A stretch of DNA of 64,000 nucleotides from JBFXJF01 sp050175155 (GTDB lineage Bacteria > Bacillota > Bacilli > Tepidibacillales > Tepidibacillaceae). This document shows positions 9,207 through 19,899 of the stretch, piece by piece (position 1 is the stretch's first letter; each line of letters begins with the position of its first letter). The position numbers were made by a program, and so were the translations under genes. Where the stretch lies: contig JBFXJF010000007.1 in the NCBI GenBank assembly GCA_050175155.1, positions 1-64,000 on the forward strand. Direction: 5' to 3'. The notes under the pieces are model-generated. The model was not told where the DNA came from. It saw only the letters and a list, made by a program, of their open reading frames with translations, and made no database searches.

Positions 9207-11773
9207 TGAATGAAAAAATCATTGGAGTATCAACTGCATTCACTGGTAATTACAAGTCTAGTAAATTATTAATCAGATTTCTAGAATTGTTAGATATAAA
9301 TATAATAAAAAGCACAATAACAAATTCAGAAATTATAGAAGCAGGAAGTACAATTGCAAGCGCAGATTATTGCCTACCTTTAAGGGCATATATAGGACAT
9401 ATATATTGTTTGCTTAAAAAACACCCAGAAATAAATTATATAGTTGCCCCAATTATAAAAAGTGAACATTTCGATTCAAGCACTTGTGCAAAATACCGAG
9501 ATTTAGATGGAGTTATTATACGTTCTTTAGGTAATATAACTGGTTATCGTCTAACCCAAAGTCGTTTTAGAGAAGCAGATAATTTTAATAAGTTAATTGG
9601 TATAGAAAAAACAAATGAACTTGTAGGGAAAGCAGAAAGATTCCCGATTATACTTGCCCCTGAAATAGAATCGACGGAATATAAACATTTGAGACAAGTC
9701 TGTTTTCAGCTATATGCAGAGCTGTTTGGTTTAAATAAAATAAAATTTTTAGCTGAAATGGACTTGGCTCGAAATAGTAAAATAATTAACTTAAAGGTAG
9801 AAAAGGCTTTCAAACAAGCACATTTTGAGATATTTGAACAGGAGTTAGAGGTATATGAAAATTTAATAAGTAGTAAGTATAAGCCAAGGTTGGCCTTAGT
9901 TGGAAGAAGTTATCTGGTAGACGATCCTCTATTATCATCAAATATAAAATCTTATTATCAGAAAAGAGGGGTAGTAGTTTTAACAAGTCAAGATATTCCC
10001 TTCTCTAAAATTAAAGAGGATTTTGATAAGGTTGATGGTTTTTATGATTCACATAAGTTGGCACAAGCCTTTATAAATGTAGTATTTAACGATGTTGATG
10101 GTTTTATAGCGATAGGGAGTTTTGGTTGTCATCCAGATGCGTTTTTGTTAGATTATTTGGCCAAGGATATTACTAAGAGGGGAAAATCTTGTTGGATATT
10201 TAAATATGATGAACAATCAGGAGGTATTGGATATGAAACTAGATATGAAACAATCCTAAGTTTCCTGGAAAATAAAAGAGACGAACGTCTAAATAAAGCA
10301 GCTTTTAATTTTGGCAAACAAACTAAAGTAGTGAAGATAGAGAAGAGTAAAAGCATAAATGAAGCAGAACCAATATTTATTTGGCCGCATATGGGTTACG
10401 GTATTGATCTTATTTTAAAAGAAATATGGTATCAGCTCGGGCTTAGTAATTATCTTTATCCTCCAAAGCCTGTATACGAGGAAACAATATTAAAAGGTAG
10501 CAAACATTATAGTGAAACCTGTTCACCTTTCGCTTTGTATATAGGTAGTTTATGTGAAACTCTTGAACAGCTATTTAAAAAATTAGAAAATGATGCGATT
10601 AGTAAGTCAGGTGTTGTGGAACCAAAAAGAATAATAATCTTGATGGCTAAAGGAAAAGGTCCTTGTACGTTTGGATGGTATTCGATTGCTGGTAATTCAG
10701 TATTAAATGAAGAATTTTCCAATGTATTAGATAAATACGGTCATACATTAGAAATGATATTGGTCGATAATCAGGGAAGGGATATGGTTCTTTTCTTAAA
10801 AGAAATTGTTGGGGTTGCAAAAAATAATAAGTTGTCACAGATAATTAAAATATTGGAACAAGTAAATGAAACAACGAACCTGATTAAAATAGCTAGATTG
10901 GAAATAAAAATGATTAAAAAGTTAAAAGAAGTTGTATGGACAGGCTGGGAAAAATTATTAGCATATGAGGAGTTGCAAAATAAGGCGTTAGTGGTTAGGG
11001 CGCATGAATTAGAAAAAGGAATAACTACAAAAATATTAAAAAAATGGATACATGAACTAGATATAGTGCATACATTGAAGGAAATATTAGATGTTAAACA
11101 GTTAGGTCTTACTCAGTTGGATTCAATACCTAAGGATAATGACTTAAAACCTAAGGTGGTTATTGTAGGAGAAATATATGGGACATTAACACCCTTTGCT
11201 AATCGCGGAACAGTAGATAATTTATTAGGGAAATATGGTATAGAGGGTATAGAGGGAATGAGATTAAGCAACTTTATTCTTGGTTCATTTAAAAGTTTAA
11301 AGTATAGCTTTATTCAAACACAGCCTATAATAAGAGCTTTAATAAAAAGTTTAGAGAAACGAGGAATATATCACCCAAATAAATGGGTACGAGAACCTTA
11401 TGCAAGACCTTTTATTGAACATGAGGTTGGTGGAGATGGACAACCTACAGTTGCTAGGGCAAGACTTCACGTCGAAAATGATGGGGTGGATGGAGTGTTA
11501 CATATTTATCCATTTAAATGTATGCCAGAAGGAATAGCGAAGGATGCTCTAAAAGAAATAGGGCATATATATGGTGTGAAATGTCTTCACCTTTCTTATG
11601 ATAAAGAGATTGAAGTAGAGAGGTTAAAAACCGAAATTGGAACTTTCTCGGTAATACTAAATCAGGATTTAGAATTTAGAAAAGGTAATTTGGAAAGCGT
11701 TAATAAGGAAATATATAGAAGACAGAGTATTGGAAAAGTGATAGATAGAATATATCAAAAATCTACGAGGTGA
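9206..11773 (+). CDS. Activase-associated DUF2229/2-hydroxyacyl-CoA dehydratase-like protein
   Basis: An 855-residue cytoplasmic protein that in many anaerobes is fused behind the tandem activase as one very long chain; here it is a separate gene sharing one base with the activase stop. The N-terminal third has the DUF2229 features, including a conserved ADYCLPLRAYIGH-like segment with one Cys. Later segments with single cysteines (SETCSPFALYIG, GPCTFGWYS, FKCMPEGIA) resemble the cluster-binding subunits of 2-hydroxyacyl-CoA dehydratases. Function is not established; by family it should hold Fe-S clusters and take electrons from the ATP-driven activase. ATG at 9206 follows AAAGGGG. Confidence 0.8.
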   Translation: MNEKIIGVSTAFTGNYKSSKLLIRFLELLDINIIKSTITNSEIIEAGSTIASADYCLPLRAYIGHIYCLLKKHPEINYIVAPIIKSEHFDSSTCAKYRDLDGVIIRSLGNITGYRLTQSRFREADNFNKLIGIEKTNELVGKAERFPIILAPEIESTEYKHLRQVCFQLYAELFGLNKIKFLAEMDLARNSKIINLKVEKAFKQAHFEIFEQELEVYENLISSKYKPRLALVGRSYLVDDPLLSSNIKSYYQKRGVVVLTSQDIPFSKIKEDFDKVDGFYDSHKLAQAFINVVFNDVDGFIAIGSFGCHPDAFLLDYLAKDITKRGKSCWIFKYDEQSGGIGYETRYETILSFLENKRDERLNKAAFNFGKQTKVVKIEKSKSINEAEPIFIWPHMGYGIDLILKEIWYQLGLSNYLYPPKPVYEETILKGSKHYSETCSPFALYIGSLCETLEQLFKKLENDAISKSGVVEPKRIIILMAKGKGPCTFGWYSIAGNSVLNEEFSNVLDKYGHTLEMILVDNQGRDMVLFLKEIVGVAKNNKLSQIIKILEQVNETTNLIKIARLEIKMIKKLKEVVWTGWEKLLAYEELQNKALVVRAHELEKGITTKILKKWIHELDIVHTLKEILDVKQLGLTQLDSIPKDNDLKPKVVIVGEIYGTLTPFANRGTVDNLLGKYGIEGIEGMRLSNFILGSFKSLKYSFIQTQPIIRALIKSLEKRGIYHPNKWVREPYARPFIEHEVGGDGQPTVARARLHVENDGVDGVLHIYPFKCMPEGIAKDALKEIGHIYGVKCLHLSYDKEIEVERLKTEIGTFSVILNQDLEFRKGNLESVNKEIYRRQSIGKVIDRIYQKSTR

Positions 11774-11777
11774 AATT

Positions 11778-14102
11778 TTGGAGCATATAGAGAAGATTGT
11801 TAGTTATGAGATAAATAATAATCAGTTAATACTTAATGGCGGTAGGTGGGGGAATATTCATATTCGCCCTTTTTCCTCAAGCATTATTAATATTGAGTTA
11901 AAAAGAATATCACCTTGGAGTCAAGCGGAAAATAACGTTTCCTACTCTGTTGTTGCGAGTAAAGAAGAGGTGCAATTTTTAATAAGAAAGGGTAAAAATA
12001 AAATCATAATGATAATGCCCAAAGTACAGATTGAGATTAAGTTAGATCCTTTTTCGATCTCCTTTTATCGTAGTAGTAAAGAGGTCTTACTTAATCAGTC
12101 TGTCTTCAAGTGGGACGGATGGAAGGTAGGATTTGAGTTTTTGATCGATAACTCAGACCATTTTTTTGGATTAGGGGAGACTGATCAAGCTGTTGATAAA
12201 ATTGAATTTGATCATCTAGGACATAAGCATTTCTTATGGAATAAACATTTGCCCGCACCTGCTAGAATGATTTTTCCATTTATTATTAATCCAAAGGGAT
12301 ATGGGTTATTTATTGATAATCACTGGCCTGCTGAAATTAATATGGGTAGTTATGAAAAAAATAGATTTTCATATATTGCTGAAGGCGGTAATTTAAATTG
12401 TTATTTTTTAATTGGGGACAAGATTGATGATATTTTGTATCAATATAGCAAATTAACGGGGCCTCCTAAAATTCCTCCACGCTTTATTTTCGGAATGCTC
12501 CAGTCAAAGTTTGGTTATAATTCGCGCAAAGAAGTAGAGAGTATAGCTAGCAAGTATCGAAGAAAAAAAATACCGTGCGATGGAATTATTATTGATTTAT
12601 ATTGGTTTAATAAAATGGGCGATATGAAATTTAATAAGAAATCATTTCCTGAGCCAAAGGATATGTTTCATAAACTTAAAAAGAAGGGCTTTAATTTGAT
12701 TTTAATTGAAGAGCCCTATGTAATTGAAGGAAGTCGTTTATTTGAAGAAGGTAAAAGACTAGAAGTGTTTGCCAAAAAAAGTAGTGGAGAGGTATTTACA
12801 ATACCTTTTTGGCCCGGAAAATCTGCAATAGTGGATTTTACTAATCCATTAGCAAAGCAATGGTGGGCTAGCCAACACTATGAATTAATAGATTATGGAG
12901 TTGGAGGGTGGTGGGCAGATCTAAATGAACCAGAAGATCACCATCAAGACATGATTCATTATGCGGGACCTGCAGCAAAAGTTCATAATATATTTGCACT
13001 AGAAATGCAAAAATCAATTAATTTAGCTTATGAACAACATGCTCCTAATAAAAGAGTATTTATCATGAGCCGTTCAGGTTGGGCTGGTATGCAAAGATAT
13101 GGCGCTGGTACTTGGAGTGGTGATGTAGAAACATCTTGGGAAGCATTATCTAAACAAATTGCTATTGGATTGAATATTGGGTTGGTAGGAATACCTTACT
13201 GGAACACAGATATAGGTGGTTTTATCGGGAAAAAAGTTACACCAGAATTGTTTATTCGCTGGTTACAATTTGGGGCGTTTACACCGATTATGAGACCCCA
13301 CGGTTTTCAAGCGGAAAGGGAACCTTGGAGCTTTGGCAAGGAGGCGGAGAAAACTATAATAGAGGTAATTAAGTTGCGATACAGTTTAATACCATATATA
13401 TATACCTTAGCATATGAAGCGTTTGCTAAGGGTTTGCCATTAATGAGACCAATGATTATGTATTTTCCTAATGATTCTAATCTAATAAATATAACTGACC
13501 AGTTTTTATTTGGGAAAGATTTATTGGTTGCTCCCGTAACCAAAGAGGGAGCTAAAGATAGAGTAGTCTACCTTCCTGAGGGTAATTGGTATGACTTTTG
13601 GACTAACGAGAAAATTTCTGGCAGTCAATATATTAAGGCAAAAGCACCCTTAGATAGAATACCTTTATTCATTAAAGCCAATACAATTTTACCTTTACTC
13701 TCTGAAAGGAATTATATTGATGAGAAAGAATGGTCTGAACTAATATTATTAATCTATCCAGAAACTATAGGAGAATATACTCTTTATGAAGATGATGGGA
13801 AAACAAACGATTATCTTGAGGATCAATTTTCATTAACTAAGTTTTCGAGTGAATTTATTGGAATATCTAAAGATAGTAGATGGTATTTTAAAATTGAAAA
13901 TGATAAAAGAATTTATAAAGGTCAAGTTAAAAAAAGACTTTATAAGTTAATTATACTAACAGAGAGGAAACCTAAAAAAGTATTAATAAATAGTAAAGTA
14001 GAAAATACTTGGGGTTACAATTTTAATGAAAAAATATTAGTTGTTGAAATTCCGTTGTTGACTAAAGAGAATATATTAATGGAAGTGGAATTTGATAAGT
14101 GA
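11778..14102 (+). CDS. Glycoside hydrolase family 31 (alpha-glucosidase type)
   Basis: A 774-residue soluble protein without a signal peptide. It has the N-terminal beta-sandwich, the (beta/alpha)8 barrel and C-terminal sheet domains of GH31. The nucleophile motif WWADLNEP (about 378-385) and the acid/base motif TWSGD (about 440) are intact, as is MSRSGWAGMQRYG between them. GH31 enzymes release alpha-glucose or alpha-xylose from oligosaccharides; the exact specificity is not readable. It starts with TTG after GAGGTG, 4 bp behind the dehydratase-like gene, so it is probably in the same transcript although the functions do not obviously connect. Confidence 0.88.
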   Translation: MEHIEKIVSYEINNNQLILNGGRWGNIHIRPFSSSIINIELKRISPWSQAENNVSYSVVASKEEVQFLIRKGKNKIIMIMPKVQIEIKLDPFSISFYRSSKEVLLNQSVFKWDGWKVGFEFLIDNSDHFFGLGETDQAVDKIEFDHLGHKHFLWNKHLPAPARMIFPFIINPKGYGLFIDNHWPAEINMGSYEKNRFSYIAEGGNLNCYFLIGDKIDDILYQYSKLTGPPKIPPRFIFGMLQSKFGYNSRKEVESIASKYRRKKIPCDGIIIDLYWFNKMGDMKFNKKSFPEPKDMFHKLKKKGFNLILIEEPYVIEGSRLFEEGKRLEVFAKKSSGEVFTIPFWPGKSAIVDFTNPLAKQWWASQHYELIDYGVGGWWADLNEPEDHHQDMIHYAGPAAKVHNIFALEMQKSINLAYEQHAPNKRVFIMSRSGWAGMQRYGAGTWSGDVETSWEALSKQIAIGLNIGLVGIPYWNTDIGGFIGKKVTPELFIRWLQFGAFTPIMRPHGFQAEREPWSFGKEAEKTIIEVIKLRYSLIPYIYTLAYEAFAKGLPLMRPMIMYFPNDSNLINITDQFLFGKDLLVAPVTKEGAKDRVVYLPEGNWYDFWTNEKISGSQYIKAKAPLDRIPLFIKANTILPLLSERNYIDEKEWSELILLIYPETIGEYTLYEDDGKTNDYLEDQFSLTKFSSEFIGISKDSRWYFKIENDKRIYKGQVKKRLYKLIILTERKPKKVLINSKVENTWGYNFNEKILVVEIPLLTKENILMEVEFDK

Positions 14103-14126
14103 TACAATCCAATTGGGGTGATTTTG

Positions 14127-14933
14127 ATGCTAATAGACTATCATACACATCATGAAAGATGTGGGCATGCAACAGGCGTTTTAAGAGAATATGTCGAGTA
14201 TGCGATAAAATTAAAATTAGATGAGATTGGATTATCAGACCACATGCCTATAATTCATATTCCAAAGCATAGATGCCTTCCTGGATTGGCAATGGAATTA
14301 AATGAATTGGAGAATTATGTTCAGGAAGTTCTAGATTTGAAACATGAGTATAGAAAAGATATTGTTATAAGATTGGGATTGGAAGCAGACTATATAGAGG
14401 GATATGAGGATAAAATCTCAGATCTTCTTAAACCCTATCCTTTTGACTATCTAATAGGTTCTGTCCATTTTCTAGGCGAATGGGATATTTCAGATAGTAG
14501 GCAAATGTCTAACTGGCAAGGAAAGAGTATTGACAAAGTATTTACGGACTATTATGAAGCTTTACAAGGGGCGGCAAAGTCTGGTCTATATGATATTATA
14601 GGCCATTTTGATGTAATTAAAAAACATGGTCATATTCCGAAAAATGATTTAACATTAGTTGTTGATAAGACTCTTATGACGCTTAAAGAGCAAAACCTTA
14701 CCATGGAGATAAATCCTTCTGGGCTTAGTAGGATACATAATGATATATATCCAACAGTGAAAATAATAGAGAGGGCCATTGAGTATGGGATTCCTTTTAC
14801 TTTAGGGTCTGATGCTCATGAACCTGAGCATGTACATAAAAACATTGACAAAGCAAGAGAAATACTTGAAAATTATGGTATAAAAGAGATAGTTACATTT
14901 AATAAAAGGAAGAGAAGTATGGTGCCACTATAA
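14127..14933 (+). CDS. PHP-family histidinol-phosphatase-like phosphoesterase
   Basis: A 268-residue protein of the HisJ/HisK branch of the PHP superfamily. Metal-ligand motifs are visible: DYHTHHERCGHA at the N-terminus, SDHMP, a GLEADYIEG segment, GSVHFLG, IIGHFDVIKKHG and the C-terminal GSDAHEPEHV. In Bacillus the homologue hydrolyses histidinol phosphate in histidine biosynthesis. No his genes are nearby, so the substrate is only inferred. ATG 14127 is preferred over GTG 14118 because the GGGGTG ribosome site overlaps the latter. Confidence 0.85.
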   Translation: MLIDYHTHHERCGHATGVLREYVEYAIKLKLDEIGLSDHMPIIHIPKHRCLPGLAMELNELENYVQEVLDLKHEYRKDIVIRLGLEADYIEGYEDKISDLLKPYPFDYLIGSVHFLGEWDISDSRQMSNWQGKSIDKVFTDYYEALQGAAKSGLYDIIGHFDVIKKHGHIPKNDLTLVVDKTLMTLKEQNLTMEINPSGLSRIHNDIYPTVKIIERAIEYGIPFTLGSDAHEPEHVHKNIDKAREILENYGIKEIVTFNKRKRSMVPL

Positions 14934-15008
14934 TGGTTTCTAGTTATATAATATGTTATACTGATATCAAAATTAGCTATTAGAGAATTCTTTGCTTGGA
15001 GGGTTATT

Positions 15009-16703
15009 ATGGGAGAAATCGACTCATTTAAAGCAAGTGGAAGAAAAAGCAAGATAATACCGATGATTTTTGATGTTAATTTTTATTATAGCAGAGCTAT
15101 GCGGCATTTAGAGCGGAGAGATTATGCTAAAGCCTTAAAATATTATTGGAAAACTGTAGATTTAGAGCCAAACGATCCTATTCATTACTGCAATATTGCC
15201 ACTATTTTAGCGGAAATGGGCTTATTTAGAGAATCTAACGAATTATTAATCTATGTTATAGATAAATTAGATACTAATCTGCTTGAATGTTATTATTTTA
15301 TAGGCAGCAATTATATTAATTTAGATGATTTGGAAATGGGATTTAAGTATATTCAACGTTATTTGGACGCGGATCCCAATGGGGAATATGTAGGAGAGGC
15401 TCTTGATATATTGTCATATATTTCTGTAGAAGTAAATGACTATAATAATTCGGACACAAACAATGAAGATAAGGAAAAATTCATTTTACATAGCAATGCA
15501 AAGGATTTATTAGATGAGGGGAAATTCTTAGAGGCATTAGATAGATTGAAAAATATTGTAGACGAGTATCCTGATTTTACAGTTGCGAGAAACAATCTAT
15601 CTTTAGCTTATTTTTATATAGAGAATTATGACAAAGCAATTGAACAAATAAAAGCAGTTTTGGATCAGGACCTATCTAATGTTCATGCACTATGTAATCT
15701 AACAATATTTTATAAACACTTAAAATTGACCGATGAGCATGAATACCTGGTAAAAATATTACTAAAGCTGTACCCTTACCATAAAGAACAAGTATACAAA
15801 TTGGCAACAACTTTTGCTATTTTAGAAGAACATGAAATGGTTTACATGCATTTAAGCAAAATAGTAAATAAAGGAGAAGTGTTTGATTCTACCTTTTTAC
15901 ATTATTGTGCAATAGCGGCTTATAATACAAAACGTTATGATTATGCGAAAAAATGCTGGCAACAAATTTATAAGCTTGACCCAGATTCAATAGTAGCAAA
16001 GTATTATTTAGAAGTAATAATGAGTTTTAATTTCAAAAAAGGGAAAGATACTATATTGCCAAGCTTTTTTTATCAGTACAAGTTACCAATAGAAGAGTTA
16101 ATTAGCCTTTCTCATCGACAATCGAAAAATTATAAAAATCAATTATTATTTAATTCATTAGCTTGGGGATTGAAGAGGTGTAATAAATATTTAAAGGAAC
16201 AGATAATTCATGAACTTAAATCTTTTAATAGCAGCGAAGCAGAGCAAGTTCTTCGTGATTTTTTATTAGATGATGAAGAGTCAAAAGAGATTAAGAAAAA
16301 AATTCTAGTTGTCTTAGAAGAAATGAATGCAAAACCTCCATATCTTATGAGTATAAATGGCAAGCTTATTAAAAAGGAACGTTGGATACCAGATTTTAAA
16401 TTATGGGAAAATAACTGGCTTGAAGTTATAGCAATTATAGATAAGGATTTCATAGGTATATATAATGTCATAGAATTATATGATGCCAAGTTATTATGGT
16501 ATAAATTCATAAGTAAAACTTACCCTAATATTTCGCAAAAACGAAAACCAGATGGATGGGTTGCTGCAATTGAATATATAGTAGCTAAAATGCACAGAAA
16601 ACCATTGCCATTTAAAGATCTTTCATTAAAATATGGAGTTACAATTAATACTATTTCAAGGAATGTTAAAGAATTAGATAAGGTTTTGGATATTAACAAA
16701 TAA
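15009..16703 (+). CDS. TPR-repeat protein with C-terminal winged/HTH-like segment
   Basis: A 564-residue protein. Residues 15-300 contain at least six tetratricopeptide-like helix pairs (for example YAKALKYYWKTVDLEPNDP, then a repeat around the FLEALDRLKNIVDEYPDF segment). The last 50 residues (KPLPFKDLSLKYGVTINTIS) look like a helix-turn-helix. No signal peptide or membrane helix is visible. TPRs mediate protein contacts, so this may be a regulator or scaffold, but I do not recognise a named family. ATG follows GGAGGG at 14999-15004. It lies upstream of trxB with a separate intergenic gap. Confidence 0.75.
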   Translation: MGEIDSFKASGRKSKIIPMIFDVNFYYSRAMRHLERRDYAKALKYYWKTVDLEPNDPIHYCNIATILAEMGLFRESNELLIYVIDKLDTNLLECYYFIGSNYINLDDLEMGFKYIQRYLDADPNGEYVGEALDILSYISVEVNDYNNSDTNNEDKEKFILHSNAKDLLDEGKFLEALDRLKNIVDEYPDFTVARNNLSLAYFYIENYDKAIEQIKAVLDQDLSNVHALCNLTIFYKHLKLTDEHEYLVKILLKLYPYHKEQVYKLATTFAILEEHEMVYMHLSKIVNKGEVFDSTFLHYCAIAAYNTKRYDYAKKCWQQIYKLDPDSIVAKYYLEVIMSFNFKKGKDTILPSFFYQYKLPIEELISLSHRQSKNYKNQLLFNSLAWGLKRCNKYLKEQIIHELKSFNSSEAEQVLRDFLLDDEESKEIKKKILVVLEEMNAKPPYLMSINGKLIKKERWIPDFKLWENNWLEVIAIIDKDFIGIYNVIELYDAKLLWYKFISKTYPNISQKRKPDGWVAAIEYIVAKMHRKPLPFKDLSLKYGVTINTISRNVKELDKVLDINK

Positions 16704-16753
16704 GTGCAATGATTATACTTATTAAATCGACAAAAGGAGTATGTTATTGCTAA

Positions 16754-17710
<957 letters not shown>

Positions 17711-17821
17711 GTTAAAATTATAACGAAATGTAACATTAACTTAACATTTTTGTAATATAACTGAAACATTAATGGTCTATAATATATATTATTACCCCCT
17801 TTTCAAATAAGTTTTACTTGA

Positions 17822-17850
17822 GGCATGAATACTATCATGCCGTTTTTATT
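17822..17850 (+). terminator. Hairpin terminator between trxB and rapZ
   Basis: GGCATGA and TCATGCC form a 7-bp stem with a 6-nt loop, followed by CGTTTTTATTTT. It probably ends the trxB transcript, although it lies about 110 bp after the stop codon. Confidence 0.65.
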
Positions 17851-17865
17851 TTAAATAAATTTATA

Positions 17866-17975
17866 AAAAAATTCCCTATCTCGGCGCGAGCTGAAGGTGG
17901 GAATTTTTTCATTAGCGTTAAATTGTTAAATGGGCGGAACGAATTTAGATTATGGCTGGTTTTTCATAATTCGTT
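17866..17975 (+). promoter_or_regulatory. Two further stem-loops in the rapZ leader
   Basis: An 11-bp perfect inverted repeat (AAAAAATTCCC at 17866-17876, GGGAATTTTTT at 17899-17909) encloses a GC-rich loop and is followed by TTAAATTG-type sequence. A second repeat (AACGAATT at 17938, AATTCGTT at 17968) follows before the rapZ start at 18018. With the terminator at 17822 this gives three consecutive hairpins in a 307-bp gap. The first could be an intrinsic terminator or an attenuator; I recognise no known riboswitch class. Confidence 0.45.
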
Positions 17976-18017
17976 AGGGTATGATAAATTTAAAATATTA
18001 TTAACGAAGGTGCCACC

Positions 18018-18896
18018 ATGAAAGAAGATAATCAAATAAATTTAATCATAATAACAGGTATGTCCGGAGCAGGGAAGACTGTTGTAATACAGAGTTTAGA
18101 AGATTTAGAATATTTCTGTGTAGATAATTTGCCACCTATCTTAATTCCAAAATTCGTAGAGTTAATGATTAAGTCAGGTGGAGAAACAAATAAAGTAGCA
18201 TTAGTTATTGATTTACGTGGTAGGGAGTTTTTTAATGAACTATTTAAATCACTAGATTCTTTAAATAAATCTAAAAAGATAAATTATCAGATTATTTTCT
18301 TAGAGGCAGATGATACAACTTTAGTTAGGAGATATAAGGAGACAAGAAGGAGACATCCATTATCAAGTGATTCTTCTCCTATTGAGGGAATTCATCTTGA
18401 AAGGATGTTGTTAGAAGAACTAAAAGGTAATGCGAGCCAGATTATAGATACAAGCAATTTAAAGCCTATTGAATTAAAAGAAAAAATTATCTCTTTGTTT
18501 TCTGGAAATAAGAGAAATCAATTTCAAATAAATGTTATGTCATTCGGTTTTAAATATGGTATACCAATAGATGCTGATATGATATTTGATGTTCGTTTCT
18601 TACCTAATCCTCACTATATAGATACTTTAAAACTACAAACAGGTCTAGATTCACCAGTATATGAATATGTTATGAAATGGCCTGAAACTAAAGAATTTTT
18701 AAAAAGAACAATTGATTATATTAGGTACCTATTACCCAGATACAAACAAGAAGGTAAAAGTCAACTAGTAATTGGAATCGGGTGTACTGGCGGAAGACAT
18801 CGTTCTGTAGCAATAACAGAATATATCGTGAATGAGTTAAAGAACGATTGGCATATAAACAGTAACCACAGGGATAATAAAAAAGAACGTGGGTAG
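18018..18896 (+). CDS. rapZ: RapZ/YvcJ-type nucleotide-binding protein
   Basis: A 292-residue P-loop protein with Walker A GMSGAGKT at residue 14, a CVDNLP segment soon after, and the diagnostic C-terminal GCTGGRHRSVA motif. In E. coli RapZ regulates amino-sugar synthesis through a small RNA; in Bacillus YvcJ binds and hydrolyses nucleotides and affects competence. The order rapZ-yvcK-whiA-HPr is conserved in Gram-positive bacteria and is complete here. ATG lies 8 bp after AAGGTG. yvcK begins 6 bp after its stop, so they are cotranscribed. Confidence 0.95.
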   Translation: MKEDNQINLIIITGMSGAGKTVVIQSLEDLEYFCVDNLPPILIPKFVELMIKSGGETNKVALVIDLRGREFFNELFKSLDSLNKSKKINYQIIFLEADDTTLVRRYKETRRRHPLSSDSSPIEGIHLERMLLEELKGNASQIIDTSNLKPIELKEKIISLFSGNKRNQFQINVMSFGFKYGIPIDADMIFDVRFLPNPHYIDTLKLQTGLDSPVYEYVMKWPETKEFLKRTIDYIRYLLPRYKQEGKSQLVIGIGCTGGRHRSVAITEYIVNELKNDWHINSNHRDNKKERG

Positions 18897-18902
18897 ATAG
18901 AT

Positions 18903-19856
18903 ATGGATAAAGATAAAAGAAAGAAGATTGTTGTTATTGGTGGTGGGACTGGATTACCTGTAATATTAAGGGGATTGAAAAAAAAGGAGTTAGATATAAT
19001 TGCTATAGTAACGGTGGCGGATGATGGTGGGAGCTCAGGTAGAATTAGATCTGATTTTAATATGTTACCCCCTGGAGATATTCGCAACGTTCTTATTTCT
19101 TTAGCAAATACAGAACCACTCTTAGAAGAATTACTTCAATATCGTTTTAAAAAAGGTACTGGACTAGAAGGACATAATTTAGGTAATTTACTTATTGCAG
19201 CATTACAAGATATTACAGGTGATTTTGTCTATGCGATTAAAGAGGTAAGTAGAGTGTTGGCCGTTAAGGGGCAGGTTCTTCCCTCGACACTGCAAAAAGT
19301 AGTTTTGTTTGCAGAATATGAGGACGGAATGATAGTTGAGGGTGAATCAAATATTTCTAATATTGATAAGCCAATAAAAAGGGTATATATTGAACCGAGA
19401 GATGCTGAACCTATTAAAGAAGCACTATTAGCTATAACAGAAGCAGATGCAATAATAATGGGTCCTGGCAGTTTATATACAAGCATAATTCCTAATCTTT
19501 TGGTAAAAGGTTTAAAGGAGACTATTGTAAAAGCTAAAGGGAAGAAAATCTTCATTTGTAATGTGATGACACAACCAGGTGAGACTGATGGGTATAATGT
19601 TTTTGATCACGTAAAGGCAATAGAAGATCATGTAGGTGAACACTTAATTGATTATATTATCGTCAACGACGAAGAGATTTCACAGGAATTTATTCAGCAA
19701 TACTATCTTAAAAAGGCTCTGCCGGTTAAAATAAGTGACAAAGATTTAATAAAAAAATATAAGATTATTTCAGGTAAATTCTTAAAATATGGGACTTACT
19801 TGCGTCATGATGAAGATAAAGTAGCAGATTGTATCTTGGACATTATTAATTATTAA
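18903..19856 (+). CDS. yvcK: YvcK/CofD-like gluconeogenesis and morphology factor
   Basis: A 317-residue protein with the UPF0052/CofD-like start IVVIGGGTGLPVILRGLK, followed by TVADDGGSSGRIR and LPPGDIRNVLISLA, and a central GPGSLYTSIIPNLL motif. In Bacillus YvcK binds UDP-sugars and is needed for cell-wall homeostasis on gluconeogenic carbon sources; it does not act in coenzyme F420 synthesis despite the fold. It sits between rapZ and whiA with gaps of 6 bp and about 40 bp. Confidence 0.94.
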   Translation: MDKDKRKKIVVIGGGTGLPVILRGLKKKELDIIAIVTVADDGGSSGRIRSDFNMLPPGDIRNVLISLANTEPLLEELLQYRFKKGTGLEGHNLGNLLIAALQDITGDFVYAIKEVSRVLAVKGQVLPSTLQKVVLFAEYEDGMIVEGESNISNIDKPIKRVYIEPRDAEPIKEALLAITEADAIIMGPGSLYTSIIPNLLVKGLKETIVKAKGKKIFICNVMTQPGETDGYNVFDHVKAIEDHVGEHLIDYIIVNDEEISQEFIQQYYLKKALPVKISDKDLIKKYKIISGKFLKYGTYLRHDEDKVADCILDIINY

Positions 19857-19899
19857 ATAATATTTAGAAAACTTTTACTTAGAAATGAGTGTTCTAACT

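Noticed and set aside
17818..18021. A 67-codon plus-strand frame upstream of rapZ
   Set aside because: It runs through two hairpins including a terminator, has no ribosome site and looks like no protein family; it is treated as a structured leader.
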